A stretch of DNA of 64,000 nt, taken from positions 57,507 to 121,506 of the forward strand of contig NZ_PRDM01000007.1 of assembly GCF_015182285.1 (NCBI RefSeq). Reading direction: 5' to 3'. Position numbers and translations under genes: made by a program. The stretch's first letter is position 1, and every line of letters begins with the position of its first letter. This document shows, one piece after another, positions 8,943-16,949 of this stretch. The notes beneath the pieces were generated by a model. It was not told the origin of the DNA, searched no databases, and saw nothing but the letters and a program-made list of their open reading frames with translations. The DNA is from Flavobacterium hungaricum (lineage in GTDB: Bacteria; Bacteroidota; Bacteroidia; Flavobacteriales; Flavobacteriaceae).

Positions 8943-10922
8943 ATGAAATATATAATACTGTTACTTTTTTTAGCAATGTCTGCTAATGCTCAAAACAATC
9001 ATGCACACCACGATAGTATCAAGAATCTGGAAGAAGTGCGGGTGAAAAATGCGGCGAAGAAAAAAATTGAAACCGACATGAAAATGGCAGTTTCAGTTGA
9101 CGAGTTTTTGTCATCTGCAGCAAACATCAGTTTTATAAAAAGGGGTGCCTATGCCTGGGAACCTTTACTAAACAATATGACAACCGAACGCTCAACGGTT
9201 ACAATTGACGGGATGCATATTTTTGGTGCTTGTACGGATAAAATGGATCCGATAACGTCTTATGTTGAAAGTAATAATCTGGCTTCTATTGATATAAAAT
9301 CGGGACAGGAAGGAAGTCTGCATGGCGCTACAATTGCCGGAAGTATTGATTTGAAACGAAGAAGCACGCCTTTTAGCACCGAAAGAAAATGGAACGGCGG
9401 CTATCAGACAGGTTTTGAGTTTAATAACAAGCAGTTTTTTAATCTGGGAAATGTCTCTTACTCCAGCAATAAATTTGTTGCCGACGCCAGTATTTCATAC
9501 CGAACGGCCGATAATTATCATGACGGAAATAACGATGAGGTAAAACATTCGCAATACAATAAATTTAACACGGCGCTTGGACTTGCTTACAAGACCAGTG
9601 AGTTGTCATCTGTACGTTTTGATGCTATTTTTGATCAGGCCAAAGACGTTGGTTTTCCAGCTCTTCCAATGGATTTATGGCTTTCGCGTGCTTTAATTAC
9701 CTCGGCTTCCTATAAACAATTATTTCAAGAAAGTTGGTTTAAAGCGGTAGATACCAAAGTATATTATAATGCTATTGAACATTATATGGATGATACGACA
9801 CGTCCTGAAAATCTGGTTCATATGGATATGCCGGGATGGAGCACAACGTACGGCTTGATCTCGAAAGCAAATTTGCAAAAGAACACTTATTCGTCAGAAA
9901 TTCAGTTGAATGCGTATGATAATCTGTCGATTGCAGAAATGAGAATGTATCCGCAGGATCGCAGTAAAAGAACCATGTTTGCGTACAGCTGGCCTTGGGT
10001 GACGACTCGTTTTGCAGGACTTTCTATGAATAATTTCTGGGATATTTCTGAGAAAAGCCAAGTCAATTTGGGCGGATCGCTGGGCGTAAACTATAATTAT
10101 TCAAAATTTGTAGAATTCAATTGGATTTTTCACCCGGGAGCGCCTCAGGAAAAAACAAGAATACTGCCGAGTCTGCATGCGGGTTATCAGCTGGAACTCG
10201 AGCATTTTAATTTTTCTGTCGGAACGGGTTATGGCGAAAGAGCGCCTTCTGTTTCTGAAGGTTACGGATATTATATCTACAATAGTTTTGACCGTTATGA
10301 CTATATCGGGAATCCAGATTTAAAAAATGAAATTTCACAGGAACTGAATGCAAGTGCAGGTTTCAGGAACGAGCGATTGAATATTGTTGGAAAAGTAAAT
10401 TATTTCTATATCCAGAATTACATTATCGGAAAAATTTTGAGCATGGGAAGCCCAATGAATTATCAATCGGTTGGGGTAAAAGGCTACACTTCTTTAGATC
10501 ATGCGGCACTTTTTAATATGTCTCTAAATACTTCTTACAACATTCTGGAGCACCTGCATTGGAGCGGAACGCTTACGTATGCAAGAGGAACAGACGATAA
10601 AGGCGGAAATTTACCATTTATACGTCCGTTGAGTTATTTGACTTCGCTTCATTTTATGCATAAAAACTTCGGAATCCAGACTTCTGTAAACGGCGATTTT
10701 GAGCAGATTAATTACAGTCCCGAATATGGAGAAGACCAAACTCCGGCTTACACTATATGGAATCTTTCTGCCGATTACACTTTTAAAATCAATAAAGTAA
10801 GAAGTACCATTCAGGTGGGTGCCGAGAATTTATTGAATGAATATTACAGCACCTATGCAGATTGGGGAAATATTCCGAGAATGGGACGTAATATTTTTAC
10901 CTCTTTAAAAGTAAATTTTTAA
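8943..10922 (+). CDS. OprC-like TonB-dependent receptor, probable copper importer
   Basis: A 659-residue outer-membrane receptor with a signal peptide ending AMSANAQ, a His-rich N-terminus (NNHAHH), a plug domain to about residue 145 and a beta barrel ending in the C-terminal Phe. ATG at 8943 is chosen because it directly precedes a good signal peptide. The plug has FGACTDKMDP with Cys97 and Met101 (CxxxM), and a barrel loop has EHYMDD with His280 and Met282 (HxM). The copper importer OprC binds Cu(I) with a CxxxM-HxM ligand set, so conservation of all four positions is strong family evidence for copper. The surrounding operon (YtkA-like lipoprotein, tri-Cys protein, MbnP-like protein) fits. 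The plug lacks the long carboxypeptidase-like extension of SusC proteins. Confidence 0.87.
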   Translation: MKYIILLLFLAMSANAQNNHAHHDSIKNLEEVRVKNAAKKKIETDMKMAVSVDEFLSSAANISFIKRGAYAWEPLLNNMTTERSTVTIDGMHIFGACTDKMDPITSYVESNNLASIDIKSGQEGSLHGATIAGSIDLKRRSTPFSTERKWNGGYQTGFEFNNKQFFNLGNVSYSSNKFVADASISYRTADNYHDGNNDEVKHSQYNKFNTALGLAYKTSELSSVRFDAIFDQAKDVGFPALPMDLWLSRALITSASYKQLFQESWFKAVDTKVYYNAIEHYMDDTTRPENLVHMDMPGWSTTYGLISKANLQKNTYSSEIQLNAYDNLSIAEMRMYPQDRSKRTMFAYSWPWVTTRFAGLSMNNFWDISEKSQVNLGGSLGVNYNYSKFVEFNWIFHPGAPQEKTRILPSLHAGYQLELEHFNFSVGTGYGERAPSVSEGYGYYIYNSFDRYDYIGNPDLKNEISQELNASAGFRNERLNIVGKVNYFYIQNYIIGKILSMGSPMNYQSVGVKGYTSLDHAALFNMSLNTSYNILEHLHWSGTLTYARGTDDKGGNLPFIRPLSYLTSLHFMHKNFGIQTSVNGDFEQINYSPEYGEDQTPAYTIWNLSADYTFKINKVRSTIQVGAENLLNEYYSTYADWGNIPRMGRNIFTSLKVNF

Positions 10923-10928
10923 AAAAAA

Positions 10929-11294
10929 ATGAGAAAAGTTTTTGGTATCACAATGACAATACTGTTTCTGCTGGTTTCTTTCCAGCAGGCACTAATTGTT
11001 GTGCACTTTAAACTGAATCAAAAAAATATAGAAAAAGAGTTCTGCGTCAACAAAGCAAAACCTAAAATGCAGTGTCATGGTCAATGTCATTTGAAGAAAG
11101 AGCTGGAGAAATCAGAGAAAAGCGATTTGGAATTAACTGGAATCGGTAAAAAAATCGATATCAACATGATTCAAATTTTTGATTTTTCTTTAGAAATTTC
11201 TAAAACCATTCATTATGCAAAAAAAATAGTTTATAAAGAATGGGGAAAATCTGCGCCATCTTTAGAAATTTTTGTACCGCCGCCTATTTTGTAA
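10929..11294 (+). CDS. small membrane-anchored tri-cysteine protein (paralog of 7365-7742)
   Basis: A 121-residue protein with an N-terminal hydrophobic helix (residues 5-25), then FKLNQK at 27-32, Cys39, Cys49 and Cys53 (CHGQC, a CxGxC motif) and a C-terminal FVPPPIL. The spacing is identical to the protein encoded at 7365, but the rest has diverged, so the shared positions mark functional residues. The start lies only 6 bp after the receptor stop, so the gene is part of the receptor operon. Proposed role: a periplasmic metal- or thiol-relay partner of the copper receptor (inference). No characterised relative is recognised. Confidence 0.8.
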   Translation: MRKVFGITMTILFLLVSFQQALIVVHFKLNQKNIEKEFCVNKAKPKMQCHGQCHLKKELEKSEKSDLELTGIGKKIDINMIQIFDFSLEISKTIHYAKKIVYKEWGKSAPSLEIFVPPPIL

Positions 11295-11351
11295 TTTGTT
11301 AAAAATCAGTTTTATAGATAGAATAAAAAGATAATTATAAAATATATCAAA

Positions 11352-12218
11352 ATGCAAAATTTTAAAAAATACTTTATAGCTGCAACTGCGGCCTTTGCTT
11401 TCGTTTCATGTTCTAACGATGATCAGAATGCTGTTTCAAACAATCTAACATTGGAGTTTAATAATACTTTCAAAAACACGACAATCGTTTTAGGAGACGC
11501 CGCTTCGGCTTCGGCTACAGCCAACACTTCGGCTGCAGGACAAGTACATCATTTTTCAGAATTAAAATATGTAATTAGTAATATTCGCCTTGTAAAAGAA
11601 GATGGGAGCGAAGTGCCGTACAATGTTAACGATTTAGACAAAGGCGCTGCTGTTATCGATCAGTCCAAAACGGCAAGTTTGAGTTATGTTTTAACGAATG
11701 TTCCGTCCGCATCTTACAAACTTATCAAATTTGGATTGGGAATCAAACCAGAACAAAATACGCTGGATCAAGTGCGGTTTCCTAAATTTTATGCGGCAGC
11801 TGGAGCCAATGATACTCAAATGATGTGGGAATGGGGAAGCGGTTACCGTTTTACAAAAGTCGAAGGTTTTTATGATACCGATAATAAAGCCATGTCTATA
11901 CATACCGGAAGTACAGTTGAAGGAACTGCAGGAGCGTACACGCAAGGTGTAAACGCTTATAGAGATATTACTTTAAACCTTACAACAAATGCTGTCGTGG
12001 GAAGCAGTGCGCCAAAGATTAAAATTAAAGCCGATTTTGATAAAATGCTGAGCGGCAAAATAAACACGATTACATTGTCTACAGGAACTGGAATGAACGA
12101 TAATGCGACTCCAAATGTTCATACTGCGGCACAAATGGTAAAATTTGTGGATAACCTTGGCGGAAACGGCACCAACGATATCAGCGGCATGTTTTCGGTT
12201 ACTGCAGTAGAAAATTAG
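11352..12218 (+). CDS. MbnP-like copper-binding lipoprotein
   Basis: A 288-residue protein with a lipobox FVSC (Cys20). Its sequence follows the MbnP family: NLTLEFNNTF, HHFSELKYVISNIRL (His66, His67) and the Trp-rich signature MMWEWGSGYRF (Trp159, Trp161) followed by EGFY, with a later His184. In methanotroph relatives (MopE, CorA, MbnP) copper is held by histidines and a kynurenine made from a conserved Trp, and the modifying enzyme is the di-haem protein MbnH. A gene of that type follows here. The gene lies 57 bp after the tri-Cys gene, in the receptor operon. The family call is firm; the Trp modification is predicted. Confidence 0.85.
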   Translation: MQNFKKYFIAATAAFAFVSCSNDDQNAVSNNLTLEFNNTFKNTTIVLGDAASASATANTSAAGQVHHFSELKYVISNIRLVKEDGSEVPYNVNDLDKGAAVIDQSKTASLSYVLTNVPSASYKLIKFGLGIKPEQNTLDQVRFPKFYAAAGANDTQMMWEWGSGYRFTKVEGFYDTDNKAMSIHTGSTVEGTAGAYTQGVNAYRDITLNLTTNAVVGSSAPKIKIKADFDKMLSGKINTITLSTGTGMNDNATPNVHTAAQMVKFVDNLGGNGTNDISGMFSVTAVEN

Positions 12219-12236
12219 AAATAGATTTCTAAAAAT

Positions 12237-12361
12237 ATATTTAACACATAGATTTTTGTTGCTCTCTTAAAAGCTGAAAAAAGACAGCCGGTCTAGGTGA
12301 ATTTCACCAAACAGAAATGCCTTTTTGGGCTTTGCATACCATGATTCTATGTGTTAAATAT
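12237..12361. repeat. 125-bp element with 16-bp perfect inverted termini
   Basis: The arm ending TTAACACATAGA (12237-12252) is the exact complement of the arm beginning TCTATGTGTTAA (12346-12361). The interior has no coding potential. It sits between the mbnP-like and mbnH-like genes, which are otherwise adjacent and co-oriented. Its form is that of a small dispersed intergenic element (MITE-like), or of a transcript hairpin that could limit read-through to the di-haem gene. Whether it recurs elsewhere in the genome cannot be seen here. Confidence 0.65.
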
Positions 12362-12392
12362 TTTCAGAGTTTTTAAAATAAATTCATTTAAA

Positions 12393-13412
12393 ATGAAAAA
12401 AATAATTCCCCTATTATCTGTGGTTCTGTTACTTATTTCTTGTAGTAATACTGATGACGAGATGATTGCTATTGATAACCCTGAAATTGCCCTCAATATC
12501 CCAACAGGTTTTCCTGAGCCAAATGAATTTGTGCGTTTCAATAAACCAACAAAGTACGGCGTTGAATTGGGCGAAAAACTTTTTTCGGATAAAAGATTCA
12601 GTGCAGACAATACTATTTCCTGTTCCAGCTGTCATATTCAGGAAAATGCTTTTACAGACGGAAAGGCTCAGGGAATCGGCATTGAAGGAAGAATTGGGCT
12701 CCGAAATACGCCTTCGATTCAGAATTTGATGTTTATGAAGTTTTATAATTGGGACGGAAGCAAACTGCAATTAGAAAATCAGCCTTTAGTTCCTATAATT
12801 ACGCATGAAGAAATGGATTCTTCTATTTTGGATGTTATTGGTAAAATTCAAAATGATGCGTCGTATGCCGATTTGTTTAAAAAAGCTTTTGGCGACGCAG
12901 CCATTACGCCCGAAAGAATTTATAAAAGTATTGCACAATTTGAATATAGTTTGGTTTCTGCCAACAGTAAGTATGATAAAGTAAAACGTAAAGAAGGCGA
13001 AAGTTTTACGGCAGGTGAAGCAAAGGGTTTCGAAATATTTCAGCAGAAATGCGCCAGCTGTCACAGCACAGAATTGTTTACCGATCAGAGTTTTAGGAAT
13101 ATTGGTTTTCCTTTAAACACCAATTCAAACGAAGCAGGACGAGCCAGAGTAACCGGCATTACTGCTGATTATATGAGTTTTCGTGTTCCAACTTTACGCA
13201 ATATAGAATACACCGCACCGTACGGAAGTTTCGGCCAGTTTCCGACTTTAAAAGCTGTTTTGGATTATTTCGATAATGGTGTTTTGGAAGCTGAAAACCT
13301 GGATCCGATATTTAAGAATAACGGCAGCAGCATACCACTTACCGAAGAGGAAAAAAACAATTTAATCGCTTTTATGAAAACCTTAAGTGACACAGCATTT
13401 GTGAAACAATAA
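12393..13412 (+). CDS. MbnH-like di-haem enzyme (MauG / cytochrome c peroxidase family)
   Basis: A 339-residue lipoprotein (lipobox LLISC, Cys17) with two CxxCH haem c sites: C77-SS-C80-H81 and C220-AS-C223-H224. Between them lies ITHEEMD, typical of the bacterial di-haem peroxidase/MauG superfamily. ATG at 12393 is preferred over the TTG-side extension because it precedes the signal peptide and because the extension lies inside an intergenic repeat. Next to an MbnP-like gene, the likely job is oxidation of the MbnP tryptophan to kynurenine to build a copper site, as MbnH does in methanotrophs, rather than simple peroxide removal. That specific role is inference from family and context. Confidence 0.88.
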   Translation: MKKIIPLLSVVLLLISCSNTDDEMIAIDNPEIALNIPTGFPEPNEFVRFNKPTKYGVELGEKLFSDKRFSADNTISCSSCHIQENAFTDGKAQGIGIEGRIGLRNTPSIQNLMFMKFYNWDGSKLQLENQPLVPIITHEEMDSSILDVIGKIQNDASYADLFKKAFGDAAITPERIYKSIAQFEYSLVSANSKYDKVKRKEGESFTAGEAKGFEIFQQKCASCHSTELFTDQSFRNIGFPLNTNSNEAGRARVTGITADYMSFRVPTLRNIEYTAPYGSFGQFPTLKAVLDYFDNGVLEAENLDPIFKNNGSSIPLTEEEKNNLIAFMKTLSDTAFVKQ

Positions 13413-13509
13413 GCTTATTTAGTTGAGCTTTTGCGAACTTAAAATCAACATACAGAAGATAAAAAACCTTTGCGAACTTTGCGGTAAAAAAAAACAAGCT
13501 TTATAAAAA

Positions 13510-14586
13510 TCAGCGGTCAAGCAAAGCCGAAGTTTCGCTGATTAAAGCCTGCATCAACGCCTCAGCGCTGTGATGTTTAAGAGAGTTATTGTTCTGACCC
13601 GACCAGAAACTAATCATATCGGTTCTGTTTTGTGCTAAGGCAGCCACTCTAAGCGGTGCAATCAATTTGGTTTGTAATGGAAAAGGCAGTACTTCTGTTT
13701 CAAAAGGAACGCTTTCAGAAATTTTGTTGCTGACCATTCTGCCCATTCTTCCGGTAAGTGATTTTGAAATGGTGGTATGATTTAAAGCACCAGAAAACAG
13801 AACTTCTTTGTGTATCGGATGTGCGCCCGATTCATCGGTTACCATAAAGGCAGTTCCTAACTGTACCGCATCGGCGCCTAAAGTCAAAGCGGCTGCAATA
13901 CCTTTAGCATCGGTTATACCGCCTGCGGCAATGATTGGCGTTTTGATTTTAGCTTTTAATTGCTGCAATAGCGAAAACAATCCAGTAAAAGAATCTTGTG
14001 CTGGTCTTAAAAACGAAGGTCTGTGTCCGCCGGCTTCAAATCCTGCAGCGACAATGGCGTCTACTTGAGCGTCTTCAAGAGCTAAGGCTTCTTCTAAAGT
14101 TGTTGCGGCTCCAACGGTTTTAATGCCTAATTTTCGACTTTCTCTAAGAATTTCTGTAGACGGAATACCGAAAATAAAGCTAAAAACAGCAGGTTTAATT
14201 TCGAACAAAACTTCAACCTGTTTTTCAAATTTAGATGGAATAGCAGTCGATAAATCGGGTAAGGGAATCCCTAATTCGTCAAAAAAGGGTTTATAGATTT
14301 GTTTGATCTTTTCTATTTTTTCTAACGGATAATCGATAAGGGTTTTATCCACGTCGTTAACCCATAAATTGATATTGTAGGGTTTGTCGGTAACTTCTTT
14401 TATGGCTTTTCCGGCTTGCAGGATTTCTTCTGGAGTCAGTGTGTAGGCGCCATAGCTTCCTAGTCCGCCTGCGTTGCTGACAGAGGCCAATAAGGCGGGA
14501 GTTGAAAAACCACCGCCCATAGGGCCTTGCAGAATAGGGTATTGAATGTTTAGTAATTCTGTTATTTTAGTTGAATTCCACATCAC
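13510..14586 (-). CDS. NAD(P)H-dependent flavin oxidoreductase / nitronate monooxygenase family
   Basis: A 358-residue TIM-barrel flavoenzyme. It has the N-terminal motif ILQGPMGGGF, NAGGLGSYGA, and the FMN phosphate-binding run IIAAGGITD, then GADAVQLGTAFM, all characteristic of the 2-nitropropane dioxygenase/NMO family. Such enzymes oxidise alkyl nitronates or reduce quinones with FMN. The start is uncertain by one codon (ATGATG). Its start abuts the stop of the NTF2-like gene (14587), so the two form one transcript. The substrate cannot be told from sequence. Confidence 0.88.
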   Translation of the reverse strand: MMWNSTKITELLNIQYPILQGPMGGGFSTPALLASVSNAGGLGSYGAYTLTPEEILQAGKAIKEVTDKPYNINLWVNDVDKTLIDYPLEKIEKIKQIYKPFFDELGIPLPDLSTAIPSKFEKQVEVLFEIKPAVFSFIFGIPSTEILRESRKLGIKTVGAATTLEEALALEDAQVDAIVAAGFEAGGHRPSFLRPAQDSFTGLFSLLQQLKAKIKTPIIAAGGITDAKGIAAALTLGADAVQLGTAFMVTDESGAHPIHKEVLFSGALNHTTISKSLTGRMGRMVSNKISESVPFETEVLPFPLQTKLIAPLRVAALAQNRTDMISFWSGQNNNSLKHHSAEALMQALISETSALLDR

Positions 14587-14964
14587 TTATTTGTTTACAT
14601 GTGTTAGCAGTTTGTTTACAATAAGCCATTTTCCATCGACAACGGCAAGGCTTAACTGATCGTAATAGTTATATTCAAATATCGGAACTTTAACTTTGGC
14701 AACAGCGGTATTATTGATGATTTCTAAAGATATAATTTCCATTTTGAATTTTTCTCCCAGTTCATTTGGACTTTTACGGTTTTTAACGCCTTCCAGATAT
14801 TGGTCTACGGTTTTAAAATAAGGAAGTCCTTTAATGTCTCCAACGACTAACGCTTTTGGGTGAAAAGTCTTTTGTAATAAGGCAGTATCACCATTGTAAA
14901 TTCCGTTGAAATAGTTCATGAGTACAGCAGTTATTAAGGCTGCACTTGTAGTGAAGTTTTCCAT
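14587..14964 (-). CDS. NTF2-like (SnoaL / lumazine-binding-like) fold protein
   Basis: A 125-residue protein with the fold signature of small NTF2-like proteins: an N-terminal helix followed by MNYFNGIYNGDTALLQKTFH, a central DQYLEGVKNR and C-terminal strands ending DGKWLIVNKLLTH. This is the pattern of the putative lumazine-binding group. No catalytic residues can be named. It is directly coupled to the downstream flavin oxidoreductase gene, with no gap, so it may act with it or help bind its substrate or product (inference). Confidence 0.75.
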   Translation of the reverse strand: MENFTTSAALITAVLMNYFNGIYNGDTALLQKTFHPKALVVGDIKGLPYFKTVDQYLEGVKNRKSPNELGEKFKMEIISLEIINNTAVAKVKVPIFEYNYYDQLSLAVVDGKWLIVNKLLTHVNK

Positions 14965-15325
14965 GATTTTTTATTTTAGATTCTTAATTTTTTAGAAATT
15001 GATTCTCATTTGTTGTGATTTCTTCTTTCAGTTTCCAGTCGAAACGAGAGGATTGTAAAAGAATGAATTAGGTGTTCTGAAAACGTCTGCCGCGAGAGGG
15101 ATGGGAGCAAGCTGCCGAAGCAGCGCGTACAGCCCGACAGGATCTTGATAAGAGGGCGTATACGCATAAAGTAATTTTGCCCTCTTATCGGGATGCTGTC
15201 TCGCCCAAGTTTATATTAGAATTTTAGATTTTAGATTTTAGTCCCGAAGCCTCGGGATAGATTTTAGAATTTAGATTGTGGAGTTAGTTGCTTGGGCTTT
15301 GACTTCGCACTTTATGATTAAAAAA
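14965..15325. repeat. structured intergenic region with GC-richer repeat-like block
   Basis: These 361 bp have no gene. The part from about 15075 to 15200 is unusually GC rich for this genome and contains an 11-bp inverted repeat GATAAGAGGGC (15147-15157) / GCCCTCTTATC (15179-15189). A second hairpin, TCCCGA / TCGGGA, is at 15242-15257, set within runs of the simple motif TTAGATTT. The composition contrast suggests a dispersed repeat element of the kind common in Flavobacterium intergenic regions; copy number cannot be judged from one window. Confidence 0.5.
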
Positions 15326-16063
15326 TTAAATACTATGACCGGCAACGTGACCGCCATCTAAATTAATGATTTCTCCGGTAACAAAATTACTTTCGGCTAG
15401 ATATAGTGCTAATTCGGCCACATCTTGGGTTTCTCCGATGCGGTTTAGTAAATGTAAACCAGCTAATGAATCGGCGTTGTTTACTCCGGTTTTTGCTTGA
15501 AGCGGACTTCTGATGATTCCGGGTGCAATGGCATTGACGCGGATATTGTTTTTTCCGAATTCTGCGGCCAATTGTCTGGTAAATGCATGAATACCTCCTT
15601 TACTTGAAATGGGAGCCGTCGCAGGGAAACCGTTTATGGCATGATCTACAAGCACGGTCCCGATGTTGATGATGTTTCCTTCGCCTTGTTGCAGCATTTG
15701 TTTTACAGCAGACTGACTTGTAAAGAAAGTGCCTTTTAAGTTGATGCTTAAAAATAGATCTAAGTCTTTTTCTTCGACATCAAGAAAGGATTTTGGTTCA
15801 AAAATACCAGCATTATTGATTAAAACATCCACGCTTCCAAAGCGCAGCACGGCGGTTTCGATTAATTTTTTACCTGTTTCGATCAGGCTGATATCCCCGG
15901 GAACAATGGCCACTTTATCAGGATTGTTTAATTCGTTGTAAGTATTGGCAAGGTTGGCAGCATTGGCCGAATTGATGACTAAATTGTATCCTTTTTCTAA
16001 GAATAATTGTGCAATTGTTTTTCCGATTCCGGTAGAAGCACCGGTTATGATTACTGTTTTCAT
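15326..16063 (-). CDS. short-chain dehydrogenase/reductase
   Basis: A 245-residue classical SDR. It has the cofactor-binding TGASTGIGK at residues 7-15, NNAG near residue 87 and a C-terminal FVTGEIINLDGGH. The catalytic region is odd: where SDRs usually have Ser and YxxxK, this protein shows GTVLVDHAINGFPATAPISSKGG, with Ser-Ser-Lys but no obvious Tyr. It may thus be catalytically altered or simply divergent. It belongs to a minus-strand run with a tautomerase and a YceI-like protein. The substrate is unknown. Confidence 0.85.
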   Translation of the reverse strand: MKTVIITGASTGIGKTIAQLFLEKGYNLVINSANAANLANTYNELNNPDKVAIVPGDISLIETGKKLIETAVLRFGSVDVLINNAGIFEPKSFLDVEEKDLDLFLSINLKGTFFTSQSAVKQMLQQGEGNIINIGTVLVDHAINGFPATAPISSKGGIHAFTRQLAAEFGKNNIRVNAIAPGIIRSPLQAKTGVNNADSLAGLHLLNRIGETQDVAELALYLAESNFVTGEIINLDGGHVAGHSI

Positions 16064-16084
16064 TTCTATTTTTTTAGTGATGTA

Positions 16085-16115
16085 ACTTTGTCAAAGTCTC
16101 AAACTTTGACAAAGT
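16085..16115. repeat. intergenic hairpin of two ACTTTGwCAAAGT palindromes
   Basis: ACTTTGTCAAAGT (16085-16097) and ACTTTGACAAAGT (16103-16115) are complementary to each other, and each is nearly palindromic itself, separated by 5 bases. The structure lies between the tautomerase stop and the SDR start. It could attenuate read-through within the operon or bind a dimeric regulator. There is no T run, so it is not a classic terminator. Confidence 0.5.
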
Positions 16116-16128
16116 GTACTTCAGTTGC

Positions 16129-16347
16129 TTATTTTTTTTGAGCTGTGATTCCTTTTTCGCGAAGAACAGAAATTTGTTCGCCCGCAAAACCCCAGTCGTC
16201 TAATTCTATTTCCTGAATGACAACATGTGTGAGGCTGGGATCTTTGTCTAGTACGTCGGTAATAAGATTGGTTATTCCGGCAATGAGCTGTTGTTTTTGC
16301 TCTCTGGTAACGCCTTCGCGTGTAACCTCAATTTTTACGTATGGCAT
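16129..16347 (-). CDS. 4-oxalocrotonate tautomerase family protein
   Basis: A 72-residue protein starting MPYVKIEVTREG. After removal of Met the N-terminal Pro is the general base of this family. The rest (KQQLIAGITNLITDVLDKDP, then VVIQEIELDDWGFAG) matches small tautomerases that isomerise enols and similar aromatic degradation products. It lies between a YceI-like protein and an SDR on the same strand, consistent with a small detoxification or aromatic-handling operon. Confidence 0.85.
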   Translation of the reverse strand: MPYVKIEVTREGVTREQKQQLIAGITNLITDVLDKDPSLTHVVIQEIELDDWGFAGEQISVLREKGITAQKK

Positions 16348-16380
16348 GACTTTTTGAATTATGAATTGTGTGAAATTTGA

Positions 16381-16914
16381 TTAGGAAAGTCTTGCTGTAA
16401 GGTCTACGTCGAGTTCAAATTCGTTATAGATCAGCGTGTCTCCAAGATTGGTAAAGAAATTTCCAGAACGGAATTTCATATCGTATTTGGTACGATCGAT
16501 GATGATTTTACCAGAAGCTTTTAATTCGTCGTTGTGGTTTTTTACTTCTAAGTTAAAACCAATTGGGTGCGTGATCGCTTTGATAGTCAGATTGCCTTCG
16601 ACAAAATAAGTATCGTCAGCTTGTTTGACTGCTGCAGTAATGTCTAAAAAAGCGGTTTTAAATTTGTCTGTAGAGAAAAAATCGTCTGAAGCCAAATGTC
16701 CTGCAAATTGCTGGTTGGTTGCGGGATCTGTTACGTCTAGAATTTTGATAGATGTGGTGTCGATGACTACTTTTCCGCCGGTAAGAGCACCGTTTGTAAA
16801 AGAGAAGTTTCCGTCTTCGATATCAATTGTTCCGTTGTGTGAACCGGTTACTTTTTTTCCGGTCCAGTTTACGCTGCTTTGAGCATTTGCAATTTTAAAT
16901 TTTTGAGTTTCCAT
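16381..16914 (-). CDS. YceI-like family protein
   Basis: A 177-residue protein with the YceI beta-barrel pattern: NAQSSVNWTGKKVTGSHNGT at the start, FAGHLASDDFFSTDKFKTA in the middle and the final DVDLTARLS. The family binds isoprenoid-type or other hydrophobic ligands in a long lipocalin-like pocket. Many members are periplasmic, but this one has no signal peptide, so it should be cytoplasmic. It is the first gene of the tautomerase/SDR run and has a CRP-like palindrome about 70 bp upstream. Confidence 0.87.
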   Translation of the reverse strand: METQKFKIANAQSSVNWTGKKVTGSHNGTIDIEDGNFSFTNGALTGGKVVIDTTSIKILDVTDPATNQQFAGHLASDDFFSTDKFKTAFLDITAAVKQADDTYFVEGNLTIKAITHPIGFNLEVKNHNDELKASGKIIIDRTKYDMKFRSGNFFTNLGDTLIYNEFELDVDLTARLS

Positions 16915-16949
16915 ATTGTTGTACTTTAAATTGTTATTAATTTATAGTA

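Noticed and set aside
12786..13064. Minus-strand open frame of 92 codons inside the di-haem gene.
   Set aside because: It lies entirely antisense to a gene with clear haem motifs and has no recognisable domain.
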